In this document: in pieces, positions 45,538-54,520 of the stretch
How positions within the stretch are numbered: the stretch's first letter is position 1
Layout of the letters: every line of letters begins with the position of its first letter
DNA from: Renibacterium salmoninarum ATCC 33209
Lineage (GTDB): Bacteria; Actinomycetota; Actinomycetes; Actinomycetales; Micrococcaceae
Direction: 5' to 3'
Assembly: GCF_000018885.1 (NCBI RefSeq)
Contig: NC_010168.1
Coordinates: 124,001 to 188,000 of the forward strand
Length of the DNA stretch: 64,000 bases
Notes under the pieces: generated by a model
What the model saw: the letters and a program-made list of their open reading frames with translations, nothing else
Database searches by the model: none
Told to the model about the DNA's origin: nothing
Made by a program: the position numbers and the translations under genes

Positions 45538-46637
45538 ATGTTCGTAATGTTGAAGTAGAGTCTTTGGCGCAGTTGCACGAACTTCTGGCGGCTAAGCCGA
45601 CGTCCATCAAGGGTTGGCATGTGCAGTCATTGGATCTGCGTGGGCTGAACTTTGACGGAGTTGACGTCTCCGGTGCGGTATTTCTGGGTTGTCGGTTCAG
45701 CCCAGAGGCTGAGGCTCGATTTCGTTCGCAAGGTGCGCTGATTTTCCCGATTATCCCGGACGTGCCATTTGACGCGTATCGAGCTCGGCTTTACTCGGGT
45801 TCTGAGCTTTACACCGGCCTGCGCGATGGGTACGAACAAAGCGTCGATGGCCAGATATATCAGTGGACGCTGACTTCTGAACGCAGTTTAGATTCCACGC
45901 TAGCCACGGCAATGCACGACCACGCGATAAGCGATGCCCTTGATGATCTACTCACGAGCGTTAACGCCGATGGCGCAGGGCTGGGTGAAAAAGTGGTTGG
46001 CGTGATGGGCGGGCATGAAGCAGCCCGGGGGAGCGCTGCTTATCGCACCGCGGCAGAGTTGGGTGCCCGCCTTTCGCTGGCCGGGTTTACGGTAGCCACT
46101 GGTGGCGGACCCGGCGCAATGGAAGCTGCAAATCTAGGCGCTTGGCTGGCCAACGAGTCGGCAAGTTCACTCGAATGGGCAGTGCAGCATCTCAGCACCG
46201 TACCGGACTTTCGCCCCTCGGTTGCGCGCTGGGCGCGCACGGCCCTAGACGTCGTCGAACGTTTCCCCGGTGGCCCGATCAATTTAGGAGTTCCGACCTG
46301 GTTCTACGGACACGAGCCGCCAAATGTCTTTGCCAGCAGCATTGCAAAATACTTTACGAATTCGGTCCGCGAAGCGGTGCTTTTAGAGCGTTGCCGGGCC
46401 GGAATCCTGTTCTCGCCTGGTGCCGCTGGAACCGTACAGGAGATCTTCCAAGACGCATGTGAAAACTACTATGCCGCGGCCGAGCCGGTGCCGATGGTGC
46501 TCTTAGGCAAGCGCTATTGGACCGAAGAACTGCCCGTTTGGCAGTTGCTTCAGCGCCTTGCCTCTGATCGCGGTATGGCTGAGCGAATCTTGCTCACTGA
46601 TGATCAGCAAGCGGCTGTCGATTTCTTGGGCCAATAG
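45534..46637 (+). CDS. LOG-family (lysine-decarboxylase-like) Rossmann protein, long form
   Basis: 367 residues from GTG 45534. The C-terminal two thirds form the LOG domain: VVGVMGGHEAARGSAAY, the FTVATGGGPGAMEAANLGA motif (GGGPG-A-ME) and LFSPGAAGTVQEIFQD, where family members usually have PGG-x-GT-x-x-E; the Gly to Ala change keeps the Glu. LOG enzymes cleave nucleoside monophosphates such as cytokinin ribotides. An added N-terminal domain of about 150 residues, starting with a pentapeptide-like LRGLNFDGVDVSGAVFLGC, is longer than in typical LOG proteins. Its role is unknown. Confidence 0.82.
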   Translation: MNVRNVEVESLAQLHELLAAKPTSIKGWHVQSLDLRGLNFDGVDVSGAVFLGCRFSPEAEARFRSQGALIFPIIPDVPFDAYRARLYSGSELYTGLRDGYEQSVDGQIYQWTLTSERSLDSTLATAMHDHAISDALDDLLTSVNADGAGLGEKVVGVMGGHEAARGSAAYRTAAELGARLSLAGFTVATGGGPGAMEAANLGAWLANESASSLEWAVQHLSTVPDFRPSVARWARTALDVVERFPGGPINLGVPTWFYGHEPPNVFASSIAKYFTNSVREAVLLERCRAGILFSPGAAGTVQEIFQDACENYYAAAEPVPMVLLGKRYWTEELPVWQLLQRLASDRGMAERILLTDDQQAAVDFLGQ

Positions 46638-46657
46638 CTAGCCTTGGCGGCCGGGTA

Positions 46658-47749
46658 TCAACCGGTAACAGTGCCGAAAAGCAGCCCCAGCAGATAGGTG
46701 GCAATTGCTGCACCAAAGCCGATCAGCAACTGCCGAACTCCGCGCGCCAGCGGCGGTGCGCCAGAAAGCAAACCGACTACTGCGCCCGTTGCTAGCAGCG
46801 CCAACCCAACCAGAACTGCCGCCACCAGAATCGCGCCGATTCCGGTCATGCCGAAGATGTATGGCAGCACCGGGATAATTGCCCCCGAGGCGAAGAAGCA
46901 GAAGCTAGAAATCGCGGCGCCAAATGCGGTGCCAATAGTCTCATGATCCGGTGCAGCAGATTCCAGATCGGGCTGGAGCGAGAAACTCGGATTGCAGTCG
47001 CACTCGAATTTACCCATCCGTTCGGCGGCCCGGTGTTCGGCCTCCTCTTGACTCATGCCGCGGGCGCGATAGGCCAGTACCAACTCATTTGCGTCAATGT
47101 CCAAGGCTTTCGCCGCCGAGAGTGTGATCTGGGTTGGCCGCGAGGCGTCGAGCAGCTCGCGCTGCGAACGCACTGACACGTATTCTCCCGCGCCCATGGA
47201 CAACGCGCCGGCAAGTAAGCCAGCAATGCCAGCGAGCAGCATAATATTCGGTTCGGCGCCCGCTCCGGCCATGCCCATCAGTAGCGACAGATTGCTGACC
47301 AGTCCGTCGTTAGCGCCGAAGACTGCGGCGCGGAACGTGCCGGAGAGACGATTGCGGCCGCGCGTTGCCAGGCCCCGAACAACTTCTTCGTGGATTGCCT
47401 CATCAGCTGCCATGGCGGCAGTGGCATCGTGGTCTTTTGAATACGGCGAATGGGACTCGGATCGTTGGGCCAGTGCCAGCACGAACACTGAGCCGAAGTG
47501 CCTAGCGAGGAAGCCTAGGATTCGGTTGTTGAGCGAGGCTTTCCGCTTCTTGTCAGCGTGTTCGCCAAGTAATTTGAGCCAGTGCGATTCATGCCGTTTT
47601 TCCGCTTCGGCAAGGGCCAGCAGAATATCGCGCTCCTCGCCGTCGCGCTTTGTTGCCAGGGCGCGGTATACCGAAGCTTCGGCACGCTCGTCGGCCAAGT
47701 ACGTCTGCCAACGTTTTATTTGTGCTGTGGTGGGGGCGGTCTCAGCCAC
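46658..47749 (-). CDS. ferritin-like/VIT1 fusion, putative metal transporter (MbfA-like)
   Basis: About 363 residues from GTG 47749, preceded by GAGGAG. Residues 1-130 are a rubrerythrin/ferritin-like helical domain with metal-ligand patterns (LADERAEASVYRALA, EAEKRHESHW, AADEAIHEEVVRGL). The rest is a VIT1/CCC1-type transporter with five membrane segments (GTFRAAVFGANDGLVSNLSL is the characteristic first segment). Such fusions export or sequester iron or manganese. An internal Cys pair (FECDCNPSF) lies in the loop region. It is monocistronic. Confidence 0.9.
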   Translation of the reverse strand: MAETAPTTAQIKRWQTYLADERAEASVYRALATKRDGEERDILLALAEAEKRHESHWLKLLGEHADKKRKASLNNRILGFLARHFGSVFVLALAQRSESHSPYSKDHDATAAMAADEAIHEEVVRGLATRGRNRLSGTFRAAVFGANDGLVSNLSLLMGMAGAGAEPNIMLLAGIAGLLAGALSMGAGEYVSVRSQRELLDASRPTQITLSAAKALDIDANELVLAYRARGMSQEEAEHRAAERMGKFECDCNPSFSLQPDLESAAPDHETIGTAFGAAISSFCFFASGAIIPVLPYIFGMTGIGAILVAAVLVGLALLATGAVVGLLSGAPPLARGVRQLLIGFGAAIATYLLGLLFGTVTG

Positions 47750-47858
47750 GTTATCTCCTCGGGTCAGCCCCAACTTTAGCTGTTATTTCCGGGGATTTTC
47801 GGCTGGGATTCCTTAGTTTGGAGCTTCGGTGCACCTCAACCTTCAACGAAGGTTTGGC

Positions 47859-47926
47859 GATAGCCAGCCGACTTTGCGATAGCAAGAAGACCGGCTTCCT
47901 TGCTATCGCAAAGTCGGCTGGCTATC
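47859..47926. repeat. perfect hairpin with 28-base arms
   Basis: Arms 47859-47886 and 47899-47926 (GATAGCCAGCCGACTTTGCG... and complement) flank a 12-base loop. The right arm overlaps the last codons of the gene ending at 47903. Likely a terminator for that minus-strand gene, upstream of the VIT1 promoter. Confidence 0.8.
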
Positions 47927-48253
47927 CTGAGTCGGTGCCAAGCTGAATTCCATTTCCTGACCATTGCGCAGGCCGGTTCGAGCCACCGTCACGGTCAGCG
48001 TGAGCCGTTCGCCGTCCCAGCGACTTGGTCGCACAGCATTGGCTAGTGCGTTGAGCAATGAAGTGGGTTTGGCGACCCAGAAACTGCGCCATTCGCCGTC
48101 GTAAAGGAACGCAACGGTGCCGAGATTGACCTCGACGGCGGGGAGAACAAAACGAATGCCAGACACGGGCGTGCCTTCCGGGAGTGCTCTTACCCGCCGG
48201 GTTTGTCTCGTGGCCCGCCAGGTCGCTTCCTCATCCGAGCCACCCTTGAACAT
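47903..48253 (-). CDS. hypothetical protein
   Basis: 116 residues from ATG 48253 (MFKGGSDEEATWRATRQ). It is predicted soluble with several beta strands (EVNLGTVAFLYDGEWRSFWV, RLTLTVTVARTGL) and no signal peptide. In-frame codons upstream of the ATG (SSDWPHANP) read plausibly as protein but no start codon precedes them before a stop, so the N-terminus may have been lost. I do not recognise a family. Confidence 0.45.
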   Translation of the reverse strand: MFKGGSDEEATWRATRQTRRVRALPEGTPVSGIRFVLPAVEVNLGTVAFLYDGEWRSFWVAKPTSLLNALANAVRPSRWDGERLTLTVTVARTGLRNGQEMEFSLAPTQDSQPTLR

Positions 48254-48354
48254 GGGGTTGGCGTGCGGCCAGTCGGAGCTGTGCTGTGACAGAGCGACCG
48301 CAACTCATGAAGCACTCCCACTCTAAACCCGGGAACGGGTAGCACCGCGTAATA

Positions 48355-49847
48355 TTACGCAGTCTCCTTTTCTCGTGCTGAGTCCGGAGTCACCGCGCCT
48401 TTGACGCGCGAATTCCAAATGCTCATCGTGGCAGCTGAGGTTCGCGGCGTCGCAAGTGAGACCACCAGGTAAACCAGCAAGGATGACCCCAGGCCAAAGT
48501 AAATTGGTTCATTCGCGTAAATACCGTCTTCGCTGGCAATAGCGCCGGTGCTGAACAAAATGAGAAGCAGCACGGTAACGACGGCGCCCACCGCCATCGA
48601 GGCTGCCGCAGCGATCCCGGTCCCGCGTTTCCAGACCAGGCCGCCGATGATCGCGACGAGCAGCCCGCCGACCAAGATGTCTTAAGCGATAGTCAGCGCG
48701 GCAACCACGTCCTTGACTGAGATTGCGACCAGAATGGCAACTACACCCAGGCCAAGTACCCACAAGCGGTTTGCGCGCACATCGTGTTCTGGATTGTCAC
48801 TGTCTTGGGTATTGGCGACTTTGCCAAACCAGCTGGCGATAAATGGCAATACGTCTGCTCGCGCCACCGCAGCTGCCAACACCAGTCCGCCGAGTCCGAT
48901 GGGCAGCAGATTCGCGGCAACTTCGGCGTAGACGGCATCTTTGCCGCCGGTCGCAATATCGATATTTGGCATCGCCACTCGAGCTGCTATGCCGATCAAA
49001 GCACCGGCAACGCCATACAGAATGCAGTAAATACCAGCGGTCGTGCCGCCCCAGCGGGCTACCTTCGGCGATTTTGCCGTGAAGACGCGCTGCCAGATAT
49101 CCTGACCGATCAGCAAGCCGAGCGTGTAGACGACAAAGTAGGTGATGATCGTTTGCACGCCGATGCCATCGATCTGGAAAAAGCTTTCTTTGACGCGGTC
49201 CTTGATCGAATCAAAGCCACCCTGGTTTCCCGCGGCAACTAGCGCAAACGGCAACATCAGGCCAAAGACGCCCAAGGTCTTAACGACGAACTGGGCCATA
49301 TCGGCCAAAGTAATCGACCACATGCCGCCGATGGTTGAGTAAACCAGCACGATGGCTCCACCCAGGGCAATGGAAACCCAGCACTCCCAACCAAACAACA
49401 CCACACAAATAGTGGCGTAGGCGCGAGTCGAAGTAGTACAGAGCATCACGGTGTAGGCCAGCATCACGATAGAAGAGGTTTGGGTCGCTGTGTGTCCGTA
49501 ACGCAAGCTCAGCATTTGCGAGACGGTGTAGATCTTCAGCCGCTGGATAGTGCCGGCAAAAGCCAGACTGAGCACTAACACGCCAACGCCAATTGCCAAT
49601 TGCCACCACGAGCCACAGCCCGGAGAGGCCTTTGCTATAACCCAGGCCGACGCCACCAACGGTAGATGCACCGCCAAGTACGACGGCGGCCATGGTGCCG
49701 GTGTTATAGCGCAGGGCCTAGCCGTCTGCCCGCCACCAGGAAATCGGAGTTGTTCTTGGTTCTGCTCTTTCCCCAGAAGCCGAAACCAAGCATTGCAACA
49801 AGATAGGCAACAACAATGGCAATATTGACGATGTTTTGTGCGTCCAT
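48355..49847 (-). pseudogene. sodium:solute symporter (SSS family), three lesions
   Basis: ATG 49847 (MDAQNIVNIAIVVAYLVAML) starts a typical SSS transporter. An extra A near 49715 breaks LGPALYTGTMAAVVLGGAS. Near 49595-49615 a 7-bp tandem duplication (AATTGGC twice) breaks GLWLVVAIG/GVGVLVLSLAFAG. TAA at 48682-48684 interrupts VAALTIA-stop-DILVGGLLVAIIGG, where a Tyr codon is likely ancestral. Once these are ignored, about 495 residues and 13 membrane segments are readable, including QMLSLRYGH and YSTIGGMWSITLAD. Solute unknown; it is divergent from an XRE-cupin regulator. Confidence 0.88.
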
Positions 49848-50002
49848 CTGGAGGCCCCCGGAGAATGGCATATAGGCCAAATAAATTGCCTATTTAAGGA
49901 AACTAATGTTGCTTGGTAGGCTATTGTGTGATCGAGGTAACAGTCAAACGTTACGCGGGTCATAGGATTTGTGTAGACGGATGAAAGCGAGAGTGAAGCT
50001 AC

Positions 50003-50578
50003 ATGAAGGCGCTGCCGGCAGAGCCGAATCAAGGTCCAGTGCAGATCGGCTCTCGAATTCGAGCCGCCCGCCAAGCTCAGCGACTCACCATTGAGCATGT
50101 GGCTGAAGCAACCGGTCTGACTAAGGGATTCTTGAGCCGGGTAGAGCGCGATTTTACCTCTCCCTCGGTCGCCTCATTGGTGACTTTGTGCGAGGTACTC
50201 GCCATTTCCATCGGCGACCTTTTTGTTGCGCCCAGTACGCACTTGGTGCGTGCCGCTGAAGGCCCGCGTGTTTCGCTGGGTGGCGAGGGGATCATCGAAA
50301 GATTACTCACCGAACGGTCAGAACGTCGTTTGCAGGTGTTGCACGCTGAGATTAAGCCCTTTGGCAAGGGTGAAGACGAGTTGTACACCGTTGATTGCGA
50401 AGTTGACGTTTTGCACATCATCGAGGGTGAGCTCACCTTGCGGTTCACCAGTGAAAGCTACGAACTTTCCACCGGAGACACGCTGTCTTTTCCGGGGCGC
50501 GAACCACATTCCTGGACAAATTACAGCGACAAAATCGTCCGAGTGCTCTGGATACTTACTCCGGCAGCTTCGCACTAG
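50003..50578 (+). CDS. XRE-cupin transcriptional regulator
   Basis: 191 residues: helix-turn-helix RLTIEHVAEATGLTKGFLSR followed by a C-terminal cupin domain (VDVLHIIEGELTLRF, LSTGDTLSFPGREPHSWTNY). Regulators of this build (PuuR/SinR-cupin) often control amine or amino-acid uptake and use, with the cupin binding the effector. It is divergent from the broken symporter, with 155 bases between; that gap contains a likely -10 near TAGGCTATT and no clear dyad. The agmatinase gene lies 9 kb away, too far to call a target. Confidence 0.87.
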   Translation: MKALPAEPNQGPVQIGSRIRAARQAQRLTIEHVAEATGLTKGFLSRVERDFTSPSVASLVTLCEVLAISIGDLFVAPSTHLVRAAEGPRVSLGGEGIIERLLTERSERRLQVLHAEIKPFGKGEDELYTVDCEVDVLHIIEGELTLRFTSESYELSTGDTLSFPGREPHSWTNYSDKIVRVLWILTPAASH

Positions 50579-50608
50579 CGGTCAAGATGTGATGCTCAAC
50601 CGATGGCC

Positions 50609-51540
50609 TCAAGCATCGCCTTGCTCATTTGGATCGGTGCTTACCGCCCGGCTCAGGATTGCTAAGGTAACCGGAGGTTTAGCTTTCCGGAAGATCACGC
50701 CAACGTCGTTCAGCGTGCCGTAGCTGCCGCTGCCAGTCTTATCCGCGAGCTCGGCTTCTTTTGGAATTCCAGCGCCCATTTTTTGAGCCGAGGTGGTGTT
50801 TCGAAGCATCCAGCCGCGCAACATGCTCTGCCCGAGTGCGCCAAGGGCATCGCCAAGTAGCAACGCGGAATAGATTCCGGCAAGATCTGCAGCCGTTGAC
50901 GTATCCCGCGCATCGCCCGCTTTGCTTTCATTCAAATCTGGCTCAGTTCGATCGAGTCGAGTGTTTTTGAAGCCGAGATCTGCGGCAAAGAACGTCAAAG
51001 CAGGCGGACCGCCTAACTGCTCGAGCAAAAGGTTCGCGGCAGTGTTATCGCTGTAGCGCAGCGTTGCATCACATAAATCCGCGATCGGCATCGGGCGACC
51101 GGCAAATGGCTGTGTGATCGGGGCGTACGAGAGGACTTTTGCCGGATCGATCATGACTTGGGTTGCCCAATAACTATCGTCGCGTGCATGTTTGCTGAGC
51201 AGCACTCCCACCAGAATTGCTTTAAAAGTTGAGCACATTGCCAACGGTTCAGTAGCGCGATATTCAAGTCGCTGGCCGCCTTGAACGGAGGCGCATACCG
51301 CAAGAGTTATCTCGGCATCCTGTTCTAGTTTTGTCAGCTTTCCGTCCAAGCGGCAGAACTGCTTGAGCTCGGCGAAGCTGTCGATGTCGCGGTCGCTGAT
51401 GTCGGCTGGCCAAAGCAGCCGCTCAGCGAGAGCGTGCCTGCACCCACTAAACCCAGCCCGGCAAGCAAACTGCTGCGCCTGCTGAATTGGTGGCTCAACG
51501 GTGTTTGCTGGTCTGCCTGCTCTGCTGTGCTTTTCATTTG
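50609..51540 (-). pseudogene. class A beta-lactamase with Tat-lipoprotein signal, frameshifted
   Basis: ATG 51540 (MKSTAEQADQQTPLSHQFSR) leads into SRRSSLLAGLG and a lipobox SLSGC, suggesting a twin-arginine-exported lipoprotein, then a Ser/Thr/Ala linker. In the linker at about 51345-51350 one base is gained or lost: the first frame ends SSAAWTES-stop and the enzyme continues DGKLTKLEQDAEITL. All class A motifs are there in the second frame: STFK, SDN (RYSDNTA), EPDLNE with the general-base Glu, and KTG (ADKTGSGSYG). The enzyme should have hydrolysed beta-lactams at the cell surface; as found, it cannot be exported with its signal. Confidence 0.88.
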
Positions 51541-51628
51541 TCTAGAATCCAATAACGCCTTTGATGTATTAAAAGCACAAATCAATCCAATTCATGCGAT
51601 TTATGCATGAATGAAATATGCTCGACTT

Positions 51629-52540
51629 ATGGACCTACTCGCGGGATGTCGATGTTTTGTTAAGGTCAGCGACCGGGGTTCATTTACGGGGGCAGCGGCA
51701 GCGCTAAACATCGTCCAACCAGTAGTGAGCCGCCGCGTCGCCGCGCTAGAGCGTCATTTGGGTGGTGCGCTGTTTTATCGATCGACCAGGAACGTGGTGC
51801 TGACCCAACTGGGTGTCACGATGCTCGCTAAAGCCCGCAGGCTATGTGCGATGGCTGACGAGTTGGCCTTGCAGGCGGCAGAGCAACGCGCACAACCGAT
51901 TCGACTCTGTGTTCCGGAACAATGTGATCTCCCTGAACTGGCCTCGGTGGTCGCGGTTGCACACCGTTTGGGCTACGACGTTAGAATCTGCCGCTGTGAC
52001 GTGCGAAGTGCCGCCCGCGCTTTCCGGGCACTCGACGTCGACATGTTGGTGGAGTCAGCGCCGGAACGGGAAGCGCAATGGTCGGCAGAACTAGGCGTCG
52101 CGAGTCAGCTAGACAATGGGGCGAGACGATTCTTCCTAGATTCCCTGCGCACCGCATCGAATCCGGCTGCTAACCGGGCCGCTACCCTTTGGTTGCAGGA
52201 AATTGACGACGTACCGGCAATTCGGGACGCGCTCTTTCGCGCAGGAGATCGTTCGGCCTTGGCCCGCGGCCAACTACGGGTGGCCGCACATCTGACCGAA
52301 TGGATTTCACCGGTCAGTTTCCACGGTGCACAGTTACTGTGCACCGTGGAGGAAGCTGAACGGTACGGCCTATTCTGGCGCAAGCTGGGAGATCTGAACG
52401 TGCATCGGTATTTGCGCATGACTGCGCGGGAAGGCGCCCCAGAGTTGACCGGCTCTATCGACTTTGGCCGCGCAATGGCCAAGGCGCTTGGTCTTGCTGC
52501 TGCGCCAACCCAGCGCGTCCCAGAAAGCACCCAACTATGA
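51629..52540 (+). CDS. LysR-family regulator between two beta-lactamase-type genes
   Basis: From ATG 51629 (MDLLAGCRCFVKVSDRGSF) about 303 residues; an ATG at 51611 adds six. The helix-turn-helix is SFTGAAAALNIVQPVVSRRV. The effector domain is less conserved. It is divergent from the broken class A beta-lactamase and overlaps the following beta-lactamase-like gene by 4 bases (ATGA), the AmpR-like arrangement for lactamase regulators. Within the gene, 52320-52350 is a perfect 14-base-arm hairpin that the coding sequence tolerates. Confidence 0.87.
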   Translation: MDLLAGCRCFVKVSDRGSFTGAAAALNIVQPVVSRRVAALERHLGGALFYRSTRNVVLTQLGVTMLAKARRLCAMADELALQAAEQRAQPIRLCVPEQCDLPELASVVAVAHRLGYDVRICRCDVRSAARAFRALDVDMLVESAPEREAQWSAELGVASQLDNGARRFFLDSLRTASNPAANRAATLWLQEIDDVPAIRDALFRAGDRSALARGQLRVAAHLTEWISPVSFHGAQLLCTVEEAERYGLFWRKLGDLNVHRYLRMTAREGAPELTGSIDFGRAMAKALGLAAAPTQRVPESTQL

Positions 52541-53457
52541 ACAGTGCTGATCAGTTAAACAGCAGTGCCACGGCAGCCATTTTTCGGGCAAAAGCGCACC
52601 TGTCCACCGCCGGGTTAGCTGCTGGGATATTGGTGCGAGATTTGGGTTCGGGAGCCGAGATTGGCATCGATACCGAGCGACGCTTCCCTTTGGCATCGTT
52701 GGTCAAGGTTCCGCTCGCGCTCGCCGTGTTGCAAGACATCGAGATCGGTCGGCTCGATCCCGACCAACTGATAATGAGCGAACCACACCAACGCCTGGCC
52801 GGCCCCACCGGTCTTAGTCGATTTCGTGGACCGGTGCAGATCACCCTGCCAGATTTGGTCTTTATGGCGGTCACGATGAGCGACAACGCCGCCGGTGAGC
52901 TGCTTTTTAGCTTTTGCCCGCCGGAGCGGATCAACCAGGTGTTGGGCGAGTACGGTGTCTCCGACGTCGTCGTGCGGCACACTCTTGCTGAGCTGCAAAG
53001 CAGCATCGCCAATATTCTCGATGAAGAGCAGCCCGGATTGGTGCTCGAACTGGCGATCAATAGCGAAACCAGTGGGCAAGGTCATGTGATTCGTCCACTG
53101 GATATTAATCATGCCAATATCGGATCCGCGCGTTCGGTGAGCAACCTTCTGCAAATGATTCACTCCGACGGCGGCGCCATCGGTAGCCAGCTGATGAAAA
53201 TGCTTCGAGACAATGCGCTTCGTCGCAGGCTAGCGCCGCATTTTGAGTCGGATGCCACGTCGTGGAGTTCTAAAAACGGAACCTTTTTGAACTTGCGCCA
53301 TGAAGCTGGGATTGCGAAGCCAGAGGGGCATCCGGGATTTGTGGTTACCGTGCTGAGTGCTTCATCGATTCCGGCCTACATTCAACCGCTGGCCGAACAC
53401 GCCTTGGGCTTGGCTGCGCGCGAACTCTACGATTATTTGCGTGCCAGGACAGCCTGA
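52537..53457 (+). CDS. class A beta-lactamase-like serine hydrolase without signal peptide
   Basis: 306 residues. Motifs of the penicillin-recognising fold are present: SLVK (FPLASLVKVPLAL), SDN (AVTMSDNAAGEL) and KNG (SWSSKNGTF) in place of KTG. The Glu of the omega loop is not obvious (ILDEEQPGLVLE is a candidate region). The N-terminus (MNSADQLNSSATAAIFRAKA) shows no signal peptide or lipobox, so it seems cytoplasmic. It is translationally coupled to the LysR gene before it. It may be a lactam- or peptide-amide hydrolase rather than a resistance enzyme. Confidence 0.8.
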   Translation: MNSADQLNSSATAAIFRAKAHLSTAGLAAGILVRDLGSGAEIGIDTERRFPLASLVKVPLALAVLQDIEIGRLDPDQLIMSEPHQRLAGPTGLSRFRGPVQITLPDLVFMAVTMSDNAAGELLFSFCPPERINQVLGEYGVSDVVVRHTLAELQSSIANILDEEQPGLVLELAINSETSGQGHVIRPLDINHANIGSARSVSNLLQMIHSDGGAIGSQLMKMLRDNALRRRLAPHFESDATSWSSKNGTFLNLRHEAGIAKPEGHPGFVVTVLSASSIPAYIQPLAEHALGLAARELYDYLRARTA

Positions 53458-53470
53458 CTGCCCACGTTTG

Positions 53471-54388
53471 TCAGAGTGCAGTTCGTCGCTGTTTGAGGCT
53501 GAAGAGTTCGGTTCGTAGCGCTTTCGCGGCCGGGGAGGCAGCATTACCCATCGGCATCGCAAAGTCGATCCGGCGCGAGAGCGAAATGTCGGCTACTGCG
53601 CGGTACCAGACGCCGTCCGGATTTGAACGTTGCTCTTGCACTGCGAGGTTCTCTGGCACAAAACCTAGGCCAGCATTATTGGCGATCAGGTCTGGAGCTA
53701 ACGCCCAGTCGTTGACCTCGGCAACCTGCTTACGTTTCGAGCCTGAATCTTGGAAGAGCGCATCGAGGCGGGAACGTGCTGCCCAGGAGCTCGGCATCTC
53801 GATAAAGCCGTACCCGTCAAGATCTTTGCGGTGAATCTCTGCTTGATGTTGAAGCGGGTGACTCCGGTGGCCAAGCAGCACATAAGGCTCTTCGGCCAGG
53901 GTTTCGAAGCTCATACCGGGCATCGATTTCTCCACGTTCGAGGTGATCGCGCAGTCCAAGTTTCCGGCGGCGAGCATCTGGACCATATCGTCGGAAGCGA
54001 ATTGAGTGAGTCTCACCTGCAGGCCGGGATATCTACCGATGAGACGGGCGAGCGCGCCAGAAATTGGTATAAGATGTTCAACATGGGTAAAAGTGCCGAC
54101 GTCGAGCCGGCCAACTAAACGCTCGTTGACGGCGTTCACGGCCTGGTAAGTAGCTTCAACCGCCCGGACAGCCGAGCGAGCCACCGGAAGCAGCGCCTTT
54201 CCTTCCGCCGTTAGCCGCAGCATTCGGGTTCCTTTGACATAAAGCTGCACGCCAAGGTCATTTTCTAGGGCCTTGATAGAGGAAGACAGTCCCGACTGCA
54301 CGATTGACTCACGTCGAGCGGCCTGGATGAAACCGCCTTCCTCGACCAAGGCGAGAAAGTGCCGAAGCTGTCGAATTTCCATAATCAA
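53471..54388 (-). CDS. LysR-family regulator divergent from an MFS exporter
   Basis: 305 residues (MIMEIRQLRHFLALVEEGGF). The helix-turn-helix is FIQAARRESIVQSGLSSSIK. The effector domain begins LVGRLDVGTFTHVEHLIPIS. Divergence from the MFS gene with 132 bases between, containing ATTAGATATCTGATTCTGCTAAT, suggests it controls that exporter; GATATC-centred dyads fit the LysR T-N11-A rule. It converges with the beta-lactamase-like gene, their stops being 14 bases apart. Confidence 0.88.
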   Translation of the reverse strand: MIMEIRQLRHFLALVEEGGFIQAARRESIVQSGLSSSIKALENDLGVQLYVKGTRMLRLTAEGKALLPVARSAVRAVEATYQAVNAVNERLVGRLDVGTFTHVEHLIPISGALARLIGRYPGLQVRLTQFASDDMVQMLAAGNLDCAITSNVEKSMPGMSFETLAEEPYVLLGHRSHPLQHQAEIHRKDLDGYGFIEMPSSWAARSRLDALFQDSGSKRKQVAEVNDWALAPDLIANNAGLGFVPENLAVQEQRSNPDGVWYRAVADISLSRRIDFAMPMGNAASPAAKALRTELFSLKQRRTAL

Positions 54389-54520
54389 TCTCTCCAGCAG
54401 ATATTAGATATCTGATTCTGCTAATCCAAAGATATTACTTCCTTGAAATGATTGCTAGGAGGCACCTTTTCGAGCTTTCAAACCCACGGCTTAATGACTA
54501 AAGAGAAATGAAATAGCGCA

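Noticed and set aside
45092..51540. The indels might all be programmed frameshifts
   Set aside because: Most junctions lack slippery heptamers and the lesion types (duplications, deletions, nonsense) are mixed; decay or sequencing error is more likely.
52320..52350. Perfect 14-base-arm hairpin TCCACGGTGCACAG with complement inside the LysR gene
   Set aside because: It is within continuous coding sequence and no transcript end is expected there; one isolated dyad of this size is not enough for a claim, though its perfection is curious.
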